Source of the DNA: Alphaproteobacteria bacterium
GTDB taxonomy: Bacteria > Pseudomonadota > Alphaproteobacteria > UBA9655
Length of the DNA: 40,062 nt
Assembly: GCA_019748065.1 (NCBI GenBank)
Contig: JAIEQB010000067.1
Span: forward strand, 1-40,062
Reading direction: 5' to 3'
In this document: positions 25,958-34,587 of the stretch, piece by piece
Numbering within the stretch: the first letter of the stretch is position 1
Layout of the letters: each line of letters starts with the position of its first letter
Made by a program: the position numbers and the translations under genes
Notes under the pieces: generated by a model
Seen by the model: only the letters and a program-made list of their open reading frames with translations
Told to the model about the DNA's origin: nothing
Databases searched by the model: none

Positions 25958-26257
25958 TTATGTAATATTAGAAATTGATAAAGAGCGAATATTTGCACTT
26001 GAGACATTTTTTGAACCATCTTTCATAGTGCAAATATATTTATACCTAAAAATATTATCGCCCGCTTCTTCACGATGAGATGTATCCTCAAGCGAGGTCT
26101 TAATACTCAAAACATTATGATCTACTTTTTCTCCATAGCTTAGATAAAAACCTTGCAAAGCAACGTCTACAACGCTGAGAGATCCTCTTCCTAAGTTAAT
26201 TTCATTATACCCTTCTGAAGAGCCAGTGTTGCTTGTTGAATAGAATTTTATGGGCAT
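25958..26257 (-). CDS. Small paralogue 1 of the Rhs operon (first gene)
   Basis: 99 aa, with the best ribosome-binding site of the operon (AAAGGAG, 7 nt before ATG 26257), fitting first position. It contains VDVALQGFYLSYGEKVDHN and MKDGSKNVSSANIRSLSIS, the same framework as its two neighbours. The N-terminus is Ser/Thr/Gly-rich, without a signal peptide. I see no confident promoter in the AT-rich 80 bp upstream. Confidence 0.72.
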   Translation of the reverse strand: MPIKFYSTSNTGSSEGYNEINLGRGSLSVVDVALQGFYLSYGEKVDHNVLSIKTSLEDTSHREEAGDNIFRYKYICTMKDGSKNVSSANIRSLSISNIT

Positions 26258-26590
26258 TTATATCTCCTTTCGTTGTTAATTTTTAAAAATGTATCTCTAT
26301 AACACCACGATAAAATTAAATTATTAAAAATTCGTTAAAATTTTAGATTGGTTTTTCTTTTTATTATTAATATACATGGGATGTAAAATCTCAATAATAT
26401 GGCTTCTAGTCTCAAGATTTTAAAGACACTAAGCCATAGAGCCCATAAAAAAATAAAAACATTAGGAGTAGAGATTAGCAAGAAAATTTTTCTGGCAAAA
26501 ATAATAAAAAAGGAAAAAATATTTTAAACAAAGACTCAGCTTCTTCCTTTTGTGGTGAACTTACCTTCAGATGAAATAAGAAGAAATCCT
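26258..26590. other. AT-rich spacer, no confident gene
   Basis: Very AT-rich. It contains one possible plus-strand ORF of 42 codons (26399-26527) encoding a Lys-rich peptide, but without a convincing ribosome-binding site, so I do not call it. It should hold the promoter of the Rhs operon, though I could not pick a clear -35/-10 pair. Confidence 0.4.
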
Positions 26591-26755
26591 TTAATAAGAC
26601 TCTTTGGCATTACCTATGCTCATTGTCGAGTTATCTCCAATGATAACGTTCTGGCAGGCAGTAGTGATTATCCCTAAAAACATTAATAAAACACCAAACG
26701 AAATATATCGAATCGTGTGTGAAAAATCGATATTATGCTGAAATCTTCTTTTCAT
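26591..26755 (-). CDS. Small predicted membrane protein or lipoprotein (54 aa)
   Basis: ATG 26755 is preceded by AAGGAG with a 6-nt spacer; an ATG at 26761 touches the site and is less likely. The product has a basic N-terminus (MKRRFQHN), a hydrophobic helix (YISFGVLLMFLGIITTA) and then Cys, followed by a short polar tail QNVIIGDNSTMSIGN. The Cys after ITTA is a weak lipobox (Leu is missing at -3), so lipoprotein is possible but not certain. No family recognised. Confidence 0.5.
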   Translation of the reverse strand: MKRRFQHNIDFSHTIRYISFGVLLMFLGIITTACQNVIIGDNSTMSIGNAKESY

Positions 26756-26761
26756 AGTCAT

Positions 26762-27111
26762 CTCCTTCTATATGATCTGGATATCTTATCTCTAAAAGGT
26801 AAATAAATAGTTACTCTTTTTAATGCTTTCATTCATGTTAGCTTAACCTCTCTAAGTCCGAATTTGGCCAGCAGAGGAACCGGCCACTCCAACTCTTACT
26901 ATGAATAATTGCGAAGTTGACTATATGAAAGAGCATGAAATCAATTTCCAATACTGAATATCAAATAATAGCTGGAATCTTAAAAAAATAGCATCATGAG
27001 AGCTTAATATGCTAAAAATAGAATATATTTTTGGTGCAGAGAGCGTTCGAGGGCAAGGAACAATTTACGGATTAAAAAAATTTTAATGAGGTCATTGGAA
27101 TCAAAGAGTGT
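26762..27111. other. Non-coding spacer between the toxin and transfer regions
   Basis: No ORF with good start signals is seen. A traG-type coupling-protein gene would be expected after traD on this strand in Ti-like clusters, but nothing of it is visible here. Confidence 0.4.
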
Positions 27112-27375
27112 TTATGACTTCGTTTTCTTCAATTCCTTCACCCCCTGTAGTGCAAAAAGTTGCAAACTTACCTCACCGGATTCCCCCATCTCTTTAAGTA
27201 CGAGCAGTCCCTTGAACAAAGCTGTGACAGACTCTTTCATTTCTGGATCTTTTTGCATATCTCTTCCCAGCTCAATGTGAAAAGTCTCAAGCAATTTTGC
27301 CTTTTCCATTAATCCTGCGAGTTGAATCAAAGTCCTCGTTCTAGCTCGCCTTAATTCACGTGAATTAATTTGCAA
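27112..27375 (-). CDS. traD: Ti-type conjugal transfer protein TraD
   Basis: 87 aa. The opening ELRRARTRTLIQLAGLMEKA is the signature of the small TraD protein of Agrobacterium/rhizobial and rickettsial transfer clusters (not the F-plasmid coupling ATPase of the same name). It overlaps the upstream traC-like gene by 25 bp, indicating coupled expression. In Ti plasmids traC and traD precede traG and diverge from the relaxase gene traA, with oriT between. Here traG and traA are missing, so the cluster is a remnant or depends on functions elsewhere. Confidence 0.75.
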   Translation of the reverse strand: MQINSRELRRARTRTLIQLAGLMEKAKLLETFHIELGRDMQKDPEMKESVTALFKGLLVLKEMGESGEVSLQLFALQGVKELKKTKS

Positions 27376-27716
27376 GTGTGTTCATGGTGTGATGCTTCTG
27401 CCTTTCTGTTTTGCTCAGGCGTTGGATTATGCTTTTTAATTTTCTGGTGAGTTTTGTGAGGAGAACTGAGAAACGAACCTGCACGCGTTGCCCATTCTGC
27501 TTTTTGTGTCTTTGAAGCCGTAGCCCAAGAATCTTTTAAGACGGTCAAAGCCGTTTCCAACGAGAATTCGTCTTTCAAAATTTTCTGAGCTTCTTTCATC
27601 AGAAGAAGAGATTGCTGAGTTTGAAGACGCTCTTTCTTTTGCCTGAGCGCAAGAATTTTGTTTTCAATGAAAGTGACCTTATCGATCATACGACCGCCCT
27701 CTCTATTTTTATCCAT
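27351..27716 (-). CDS. traC: TraC-like conjugal transfer accessory protein
   Basis: Up to 121 aa; an internal start at 27689 (MIDKVTFIEN), with a GAGAGGG site, would give 112 aa. It has a coiled-coil N-terminus (LALRQKKERLQTQQSLLL), as in Ti-type TraC, and a variable basic C-terminus with His and Lys. The assignment rests mainly on position before traD and on the coiled-coil opening. TraC acts with the relaxosome at oriT. A candidate oriT lies about 150 bp upstream, as expected for this arrangement. Confidence 0.6.
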   Translation of the reverse strand: MDKNREGGRMIDKVTFIENKILALRQKKERLQTQQSLLLMKEAQKILKDEFSLETALTVLKDSWATASKTQKAEWATRAGSFLSSPHKTHQKIKKHNPTPEQNRKAEASHHEHTCKLIHVN

Positions 27717-27864
27717 GACGCTTTTTCTCCGTTTTGGTTAGTATTGTTTCATCAGTTTATTAAATACCAAAATATAACAAAGTATAAAAATGAACACATT
27801 GAGAGATCAAAATCGATCCTTAGGGATTGAGAAAGCTGTCCTGATAAGTTTTGTTAAAAACTTA

Positions 27865-27896
27865 GGAGGCGCGCTTACACAAAGTCTGCGACTTTG
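27865..27896 (-). other. Candidate origin of transfer (IncQ/Ti-type nick region)
   Basis: On the minus strand a perfect 7-bp inverted repeat CAAAGTC-GCA-GACTTTG (27896-27880) is followed after two bases by TAAGCGCGCCTCC (27877-27865). The RSF1010/R1162 oriT has the same layout: an inverted repeat, then TAAGTGCGCCCT with the nick inside. The TAAG-x-GCGCC core is shared. The site lies upstream of traC, exactly where Ti-type clusters carry oriT. No nicking data exist here, so it is a prediction. Confidence 0.55.
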
Positions 27897-27899
27897 GGC

Positions 27900-28785
27900 A
27901 CTTGGCTGCAAGCAGCGCATAGCGACAGCCTAAGCCTGAGAAAGGAGAAAGAGAAATGACTTAGTATCGGAAACTTTTCATTTCAACCCAGAGGGTTCGA
28001 CTCCCTCCTGGTAAAGACTAGCCATCAGCCAGAAACGAGTTTTGCATGGGTGTAGGTAACGACATTCGTGAAGCGTAAACAGTGGATACCAAAGTTGTGT
28101 GATAGAGCCTCAAAATTTGCCAACCGTTGGAGCCTTCATCGTTGTGCCACTGGGGGCAGCACTAAATATGTCGAGAAGATATATGAAATGGCAAGACATA
28201 GGAAATCTGACCGGGGTTCGAGAGCAGGGCAGAAGTATAGGATGGGTTGATCAGGAACCTGTGAGATCCCACGAGTGGCCACACAAAGAAATCGCATGGT
28301 ACCGCGAGATGGATCGAGCCTTGGGTTAATCTCCCAAACCTAAGGAGTGGATAGGGAGAAAACGTGTGGGGCTTGAAGACGAAAACCATAAGTCAACGAG
28401 TGGAAGCCATGGGAAGTCGTAGCGCTTTCATAGTACCAATGATGGTGGGGAACTCGACTCACGAGGACCCAGCGGAGGGAAGGGAAGCGTCATGGATGTA
28501 GAATTGTTTATGGGAAACATGGAGGGTGCTTTGAAACCTGTGAAAGTGTTAACGAAACAGAAATGAATAGCTGAGTTAGCGAATAGATATAAAGGCAAAC
28601 CTTTAACCTCGCTGAACCACTATTTGGATGAAGAATGGATGAGATACGCTTATGATCTTACCCACAAAGATGGTGCCGTAGGCATTGACGAGCAAACAGC
28701 GGCAGAATACGAAAGTAACCTGCAGATCAATCTGAAGAGCCTCCTGGATCGGATTAAATCTGGCCAATACGAGATCTTCTTTTAG
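27900..28785 (+). mobile_element. Truncated group II intron
   Basis: A stretch of ~590 bp without genes and with a structured-RNA look (many short GC-rich complementary segments) leads into the N-terminus of an intron-encoded reverse transcriptase (28492-28785). This is the usual order of domains I-IV of bacterial group II introns. The 5' boundary is not fixed; it lies somewhere between about 27863 and 28040. The end is lost: no RT domains beyond the start, and no domain V/VI hairpins, are visible. Non-functional. Confidence 0.65.
28492..28785 (+). pseudogene. ltrA: Group II intron reverse transcriptase/maturase, N-terminal fragment
   Basis: From ATG 28492, 97 codons with an internal TGA at 28564. 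After the TGA the frame reads IAELANRYKGKPLTSLNHYL, then KDGAVGIDEQTAAEY and LDRIKSGQYE, the standard opening of group II intron proteins. ERIAELA is usual at the TGA site, so CGA to TGA is likely. Homology stops at SGQYE and the frame ends at 28783-28785. The catalytic YADD region and maturase domain are gone. Confidence 0.85.
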
Positions 28786-28851
28786 GGCGAAAAAAATAAA
28801 GCAGATACTTATCTGATTAAATAATATAAGATATAATTTCTTAAGGGTGAC

Positions 28852-28874
28852 GCCCCGTGGCTTAACCACGGGGC
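28852..28874. repeat. GC-rich hairpin at the end of the broken intron
   Basis: GCCCCGTGG (28852-28860) and CCACGGGGC (28866-28874) form a perfect 9-bp stem with a 5-nt loop, striking in this AT-rich setting. No T-run follows on either strand, so it is not an ordinary terminator. Hairpins like this occur at the ends of IS200/IS605-type elements, but no TnpA or TnpB gene is nearby. Confidence 0.5.
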
Positions 28875-28907
28875 CCAGAACAATATCTTGCTGAAAAACT
28901 AATCGGA

Positions 28908-30158
28908 TTAATCACGTTGACCCGACAGATCCGGCGGCCTCTCTAGATAAAACGCCTGTCTTCTCTCCTTAGAAGATGGGGAGAGAGGCGGGGAAGCTGC
29001 AGGACAGGATGAAAAATCAGGAGAAGAAGATAATTTAACACTCTCGCTAGAAGGCACCGAATGTATCGAAGGAAGAGGTCTAGGAGATGTTAAGCTCCCA
29101 TTAATCTCTCGCCGCAGAAAAGGGGGGGAACCTGGAAAAGAGAATGATAACTCTTCTTGCGACAAGGATAAGGAAAGGCTAGAATCAGAAACAGGAGAGA
29201 GGGGTCGAGAAGATGTTGAACTCATGTTATCCCGTTGTAGAGGAAGAGGAGGCGATTTAGGAGAACTTTCAGGTAGCACGCGTAAAAGAGAAGAGGAGGA
29301 TAAACTTCCTTTAATCTCAGGAGGAGACACAGAAAGGATACCCTCTGATTGCCGAAGAGAAAAAGGAGAACCTCCAACTTCTGATGAAGACAATGCACCT
29401 GAGCCAACTTGATGAAACCGAGGTAAAGTCCCCATAGTAGCTCTCCTTTTCATATGCTCACGTTGCTTATCTTCAGGAACAAGCTGAAAATCAGGATAAG
29501 ATCTCTTATAAATCTTTACCACATCATCAAGAGACTGAAGGAGTTGCGGAAATGCTTGTTTCTCTTCTTCTGAAAAAGGAGACTTTTTGCAGTTCATACT
29601 AGTAACAACTCGAAGCCTTTTATTAATGTCACGTAAGCGTCTTGGAAAATTTTCTTCATAATCTGAAGTAGATTCCATTGTCACATTAGTATTGGGGATT
29701 GAAATTTCAGTGGTTCCTCTTTTTTCTTCAAGTCTTGTAGATCCTCTTTTTTTCTTATCTTTTGTTTGTATTTTACTTTCAAGCATATTTAGTAGGGCAC
29801 AAAGAGGGCTTAAACGCGCTGAAATATCTTCAAGATCTTTCTTAGAAATATGCCCTTTTTCTAAGGCCGGCAACGAAGAAAGTGGCGAGGCAATCACTTC
29901 TTCAGAATCATTTAAAGTATCCTCTCCTACATTCTTATTTAAAGTAGCTATACGTTGCAAAAGCTCATTCATCAGCGTATCTTGACGCATAGAGAATGAT
30001 TGAGAAGAAGAGGATGCATCTCTACTAGCTTCTATTACTGGCAACCCTTTGGGCAATCTTTCTTCATCTCCCTCTTGCATTGCATAGACATCATAGGAAG
30101 TTAATATAAACCCAGATGAAAAAAGCGCTAACTTTATTTTCCCAAAAATACTCATCAT
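28908..30158 (-). CDS. Secreted Ser/Pro-rich protein of unknown function (candidate effector)
   Basis: 416 aa (415 from the second ATG). Residues 1-27 are a signal peptide ending VYA, then MQEGDEERLPKG. A helical, charged middle (about 45-235) includes two possible coiled-coil segments. Residues about 255-400 are of low complexity, dominated by Ser, Pro and Leu, with many SP and SS pairs (SPKSPPLPLQ, LSPVSDSSLSLSLS) that could be phosphorylated in a eukaryotic host. No domain recognised. It shares the signal-Met-acidic leader with four other proteins here. Followed by group II intron debris; no terminator of its own. Confidence 0.65.
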   Translation of the reverse strand: MMSIFGKIKLALFSSGFILTSYDVYAMQEGDEERLPKGLPVIEASRDASSSSQSFSMRQDTLMNELLQRIATLNKNVGEDTLNDSEEVIASPLSSLPALEKGHISKKDLEDISARLSPLCALLNMLESKIQTKDKKKRGSTRLEEKRGTTEISIPNTNVTMESTSDYEENFPRRLRDINKRLRVVTSMNCKKSPFSEEEKQAFPQLLQSLDDVVKIYKRSYPDFQLVPEDKQREHMKRRATMGTLPRFHQVGSGALSSSEVGGSPFSLRQSEGILSVSPPEIKGSLSSSSLLRVLPESSPKSPPLPLQRDNMSSTSSRPLSPVSDSSLSLSLSQEELSFSFPGSPPFLRREINGSLTSPRPLPSIHSVPSSESVKLSSSPDFSSCPAASPPLSPSSKERRQAFYLERPPDLSGQRD

Positions 30159-30440
30159 TTACACCATATTATTTATTGAACACTCTGTATTGATAAAATA
30201 TATTTATAAAAATATCAAGAAATTTTATGACCTTATGTTTTTAATCTTGGCCTTACTTACATAACTTCACATAGACATCATACGAAGAAATTCGATGACT
30301 TGGCAAGATTTTCAACTCCATAAGAGACTATAATAATTCACTAAAACCCCGTTATTGTGAGTCCTTGAAAGGGTTGTGGCAATCTAGTTTTAATCGATAG
30401 ATCACCATTTCCACTGCTGTAAGCCCTGATGGCGGTGCGA
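30159..30440. other. Spacer without a recognised gene
   Basis: The part next to the secreted protein gene is very AT-rich and should hold its promoter. A short minus-strand open stretch (about 30345-30490) overlaps the end of the metG remnant in another frame and is not supported as a gene. Confidence 0.35.
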
Positions 30441-31018
30441 TTGTCAGTTCGTCAGTGTCTCCCGTCGAGGAAATAATCCCTGCAGTTCTATAAAGGCGTT
30501 CCTGATTTAAGGAGGATATGCACGGCCTCAAAGGTACGTTCTGTTTGCCCCAATTGATCCAAGATTTTTGAGGCAGAAGCTGGCATCAAGGATTGCACAT
30601 AAATAGCCACATGACGAATAATTTCAGCCAACACATATAATGCCGTTCCTATGCGAGCGATATCTTTGGGATCTTCTGATTTTTTCAACGACCATGGCTT
30701 TTGAGCATCCACATAACGATTAGCTTCTCAAAACTCTTCTCTCTCAACGTTAGGATAGCCAAGAGCTGTAATGTAGTTTGTCAGGGCATCAATCCATACA
30801 TAACGTGTTCTGGATCAGACGATACAGCAACGCCCTAGGAAAACTTTATTCAGGAAATGGACAAATCCCTCAGATCACCTTGGCACGTGCAAGGAATTGC
30901 TTGGTTTCTTTCTCTGTTGCCTAAGTATAGAGGAGCTTTTTGTAGGAGTTGGCGATTTGATTAAAAATGTCTTGAGGTGAAGCACTTGCCCCTTTGGCAA
31001 TGGCGCTGGATTTACACA
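30441..31018 (-). pseudogene. metG: Methionyl-tRNA synthetase remnant with internal deletions
   Basis: Several pieces of MetRS appear in the right order on the minus strand. They are KSSAIAKGASASPQDIFNQI (about 30960-31018), WIDALTNYITALGYPNVE (about 30755-30810), then EANRYVDAQKPWSLKK with LYVLAEIIRHVAIYVQSLMP (30488-30730), and after a frameshift LQGLFPRRE (30441-30475). WIDALTNYI and YVDAQKPW are hallmark MetRS segments. They are brought close together, so the part with the KMSKS loop is deleted, and several stops interrupt the frame. A functional metG must exist elsewhere. Confidence 0.85.
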
Positions 31019-31141
31019 TAAAAGTTCAAGGCGGAGCAAATAATTACCAAGACTTCTCTCTCAATATCAAAAATTTTAATAGATTTAATTCTTGACAAGA
31101 AAATATATAAAATTCTATCTTCAGTAGAAGTAAATTTTAAT

Positions 31142-32542
31142 ATGGAGTTGTTAATAAAAAAAAGTAATATTTATTTGTTTTCTCTTTTGTATCTTGTTTT
31201 TACAAACTATTCTGTTGTTTCAATGTCTTCAACAGAAGAAGAACAGATAAAAAGTAGTAAACTTCGTGATCCGCGTAGCGAAGAACAGAGGATTGTGCAT
31301 AAACTTCATTTTGATTCAGAGAGAGAATCCTACTATGAAGGACTTCCTTTGTCGGGAATTTTACTTTCGGAGGATAGTGTAAAGCCTTTTAAAGAAAACG
31401 ATGAAGAGGTTATATTTATTACTTTGTCCGCGAGCAAAAGAAAAAATATTCCACTAGAAAAACAAGACAGAATAAAAAAACATATAGAAAAAGATGCATC
31501 TTCAGTAACGGGTTCTTCCGTTAAGGCAGATGGAGCAGAAAGTGTTTTAGGGGAGCTAGATGGAAGAGATTATGTAGAGGATACTCATAAATATCCAAAC
31601 TGCGTTCATGGTCATATGCGTTTGAAATTTCATGAAGGCTCTGTTTACATAGGAAGCGGAACATTAGTAGGAGGAAAATATGTTATAACTGCAGGGCATA
31701 ACCTATATGCTCCGGAACATGATCAGGTCGTGGAGAGTGTAAAATTTTTTCCTGGAATGAATGGAGATACTATTTATTGGCATTCTGAAGCCGATTCTAT
31801 AGCCATCCATCCAGATTGGTATAGAAGTGGAAAAAAATCTGCAGATATAGGTATAATAAGACTTAGAGATAATCTTGGGCGTCAAGTCGGTGGCTTTGAG
31901 CTAACAATTGTTGATTTTACAGATATTGATAATTTAAATTCTAAAATTAACGTAACTGGATATCCAGGAATTCCTGGAGCTGGAAAAAGAACGCTTACAA
32001 TGTCAGGAAGAGCTGCCAAGCGCCTTTCCGAATGCACAGGGCAAGAGGCTAAAACTATTCACCGCCTTCTTGAAGTTGATCCTACAACAGGCAAATTTAG
32101 AAGAGAACCCCAGTTTCCTCTCAACTGTGAGCTCCTTATTGTTGATGAAGTTTCTATGATTGACGTCCCTTTAATGTTTTCTTTATTAAGAGCCCTTCCT
32201 CAAGAGGCTGCGCTGTTTCTTATAGGAGATGTCGATCAACTTCCTTCTGTAGGACCAGGAAATGTCCTGAATGACATTATTCGCTCTTCTGCTCTTCCAG
32301 TAGTCCGACTTTCAGAAATATTTCGCCAAGCAGCCTCGAGCAAAATTATCCTTAATACTCATCGTATAAACAAGGGGTTGTTTCCCAAAGTGCCTCAAGG
32401 ACAAGAGGAATCAGACTTTTATGTTATTGATGCTCAAGAACCTGAAGATGCTGTTCGTAAGATTATCGAGGTTGTTAAAAAGCGCATTCCTCAACGTTTT
32501 GGCTACAACTCTCTTACCGAGATCCAACCTCTGCCCTATTAA
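31142..32542 (+). pseudogene. In-frame chimera: secreted trypsin/V8-like protease joined to RecD2
   Basis: A 466-codon open frame. Residues 1-27 are a signal peptide, then MSSTEEEQ. About 150-287 is a chymotrypsin-fold protease: [19 protein letters not shown] with catalytic His186, SADIGIIRL with Asp235, and NVTGYPG near 275. The Ser motif GxSG is missing because at about residue 288 (near 32006) the sequence changes to RecD2 helicase ([19 protein letters not shown]). The two share a Gly-Arg at the joint. The RecD2 part then frameshifts near 32525. The protease half lacks its nucleophile, so catalysis is unlikely, but the frame itself is open and could be expressed and exported. Confidence 0.82.
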
Positions 32543-33012
32543 TAGGGGAACCGTAGGAGCTCGTCATCTTAATATGGAACTACAAAAAGTTCTTAATCTA
32601 AATCCTTCAGTAAAAATAGAACGTTTTGGATGGAGCTTTGGAGTAGGTGACAAAGTGATGCAGATTGTAAACTAACTACGATAAAGAAACCTATAATGGT
32701 GATATTGGCTTTATTAGCGACATTAATTCTGAATTGAAAGAGCTAACGATTACATTCGAAAATAGAGAGGTACTCTATGACTTTGATGAATTAGATGAGG
32801 TCGTTCTGGCCTATGTCACAACTATCCACAAAGCCCAAGGCTCCGAATACCCTGTAGTGATAATCCCCATGATGATGCAACATTATCCTATGCTTAAGCG
32901 CAATCTTCTTTATACGGGTGTGACAAGGGGAAAGCAATTAGTTGTTCTTGTGGGGCAGAAGAAAGCCCTCGCGCTTGCTTCGAGAGAAAGCTTCTCTGCA
33001 GAGATGGTCTAA
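32006..33012 (+). pseudogene. recD2: RecD2-type DNA helicase remnant (5'-truncated, two frameshifts)
   Basis: The frame from 32006 holds the segment after Walker [16 protein letters not shown] (motif II), [13 protein letters not shown] (motif III) and LSEIFRQA (motif IV). The frame changes near 32520 to [15 protein letters not shown] second change at about 32675, one extra base in AACTAACTAC, leads to NYDKETYNGDIGF. The C-terminus carries VLAYVTTIHKAQGSEYPVV (motif V) and LLYTGVTRGKQLVVLVG (motif VI). The N-terminal half with Walker A is lost and replaced by the protease gene. RecD2 is a 5'-3' helicase; this copy is dead. Confidence 0.92.
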
Positions 33013-33118
33013 ATTAAGAGAATGGCTTAGTTTCTAAGGCATTTCAGTTGTTTTAGTTGGATGACTGACTCTCTGAGTTTTTTTAAGAAGGTTTGTGGAC
33101 CTCTTAAAGGAACTGTTG

Positions 33119-33727
33119 TTAACCGGGTGCCTCTAACAAATCTCCTATATCTACAATGCGGTAAAAGAAGCGACTTTCCTCAACGGATTCTGAAACACCA
33201 CCTACATGAAACAATACAGGAACAACTGCGTAGCCTTTTGGTTTATTGAGGGCATTGATTTTTTCCGATACCTCATTGATGATGTCTTTTTTGAGTTCTC
33301 CTTGACGCAATTTAAACTCACAAGCATACAAATTGTTTGTCGTGGTTTGAACCAAATAGTCAATTTGACAGCCTTTTTGACGTGTTGAAGGCAGTTGAAT
33401 ATAGGGATTATCGTAAATGATATCGGCAGGCTTGATGCCAATGGTTTGCAAGATATCATTTCTGTTTTGAAGCAACAAGGATTCTACCTGAAATCCCATC
33501 ATTGTTTTGTATCCTGGAAGATTACCCATATCTGTGATATGGCCCTTTTCAATTTTATCCAGATTAGGAGCGATATACTTCAAGTAAAAGCGCATATAGG
33601 GATCACTGATTCTGTAAAGGCTTTGCCGTCGCACCTTTCCTGTCCTAATGGACCATTGTGGAAATTGTGTTACAAATCCACCAGTGATGAGATGTCCCAT
33701 GAGTGAGCTCAATGTTCCGCTTTTGGG
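33119..33727 (-). pseudogene. C-terminal half of an AAA (ATPase_2/DUF234) protein
   Basis: About 203 residues. The winged-helix part begins INYPKSGTLSSLMGHLITGG, followed by YRISDPYMRFYLKYI and the PD-(D/E)xK-like DUF234 region (QIDYLVQTTTNNLYACEFK, with the D-x-ExK pattern). The N-terminal P-loop ATPase domain (~220 residues) is absent: a stop precedes the homology at about 33728. The first Met-like codon is TTG, so the start is not real. These STAND-like ATPases have unclear function. Read as a truncated remnant. Confidence 0.8.
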
Positions 33728-33975
33728 ATAGTTTATGGTTTCTTAAAAGAGGTAAGAAGGAAAAATATTGTCAAGCCCCCGAAAGCAGGTCCAGTTTTAT
33801 CCTCGTAATTAGTTGTGATGGGCCTTATATAAAATATGCAAATATATTTTTGTGAAGATTCATATAATTTGAAATTTAAGCAATCCACAGACTATTAAAA
33901 ACTCAGAAAACCAAAATTCTCTTTTTACAAATCTAAATTCTTAGGTTGCGAACATTGAGTAACTCTTCTTCCCAA
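33728..33975. other. AT-rich spacer, no gene seen
   Basis: No ORF with start signals, no RNA gene and no convincing hairpin is visible between the DUF234 remnant and the Nuc-type nuclease gene. Confidence 0.4.
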
Positions 33976-34587
33976 TTATTCAAAAATTCTTTTTGCTCTC
34001 TCCACTCGACTTTCCCAGTTTTTCTTGTAGATTTGAGCAAGGGAAGGATCATCGATAAGAAGAATGTTTTCAGCGTTCTTTGAATTTGCGGCACGGGTAA
34101 AATTGAAACTACCTGTAAGGACCCAACGATTATCAAATAGCATTATTTTATTGTGAGCAAGCCCCTCAGCTGAATCAATATAGACGGGAATTCCCTTTTT
34201 AAGGAGGAAGGGAAGTTGAGAGTATTTTTCTTTAAGTTGAGACCTATCAACGAGAAGCTTAACGTCAACACCTCGTTTATAAGCATCTCTCAAAGCTTCA
34301 GCAATTCGAGGACATGTGAAAGCATAGGCTGCAACAGAAATAGAGGACTGAGCTGAGTTAATAGCATCTACAATTTTATCTGTACACTGTCCCTCGGGAC
34401 TAAAGCAAACTCGAAGAGGCACTTTTTCTGAGGATGAAGCCTGCCAAGGAAGATAAACAGTTGGATAAAGGATAAAACCGAGAGTTAGTCCTACGAGAAA
34501 CGTAAGGTAAGTAGGAACATTGAGATCCCTTGAAAAGAAAGACTGAAAAAGGCTCTTTTTTTTGATTCTTTTTCGTCTTTCAAGCAT
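33976..34587 (-). CDS. Membrane-anchored phospholipase-D-family nuclease (Nuc-like)
   Basis: 203 aa. A basic N-terminus and one hydrophobic helix (about 26-46, LTFLVGLTLGFILYP) act as signal anchor, placing the enzyme outside the inner membrane. A single HKD motif, HNKIMLFDNRWVLTGSFNF (about 144-162), followed by RAANSKNAEN, is typical of Nuc, the dimeric PLD-type endonuclease found on conjugative plasmids such as pKM101. Complete in length. Two phosphodiesterase classes fit, nuclease or lipase; the short single-motif form favours nuclease. Its presence near traC/traD remnants suggests arrival with a conjugative element. Confidence 0.85.
   Translation of the reverse strand: MLERRKRIKKKSLFQSFFSRDLNVPTYLTFLVGLTLGFILYPTVYLPWQASSSEKVPLRVCFSPEGQCTDKIVDAINSAQSSISVAAYAFTCPRIAEALRDAYKRGVDVKLLVDRSQLKEKYSQLPFLLKKGIPVYIDSAEGLAHNKIMLFDNRWVLTGSFNFTRAANSKNAENILLIDDPSLAQIYKKNWESRVERAKRIFE

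Noticed and set aside
28068-28389. Three overlapping ORFs in the intron RNA region
   Set aside because: They lie in the structured RNA part of a group II intron on both strands and have no protein-like features.
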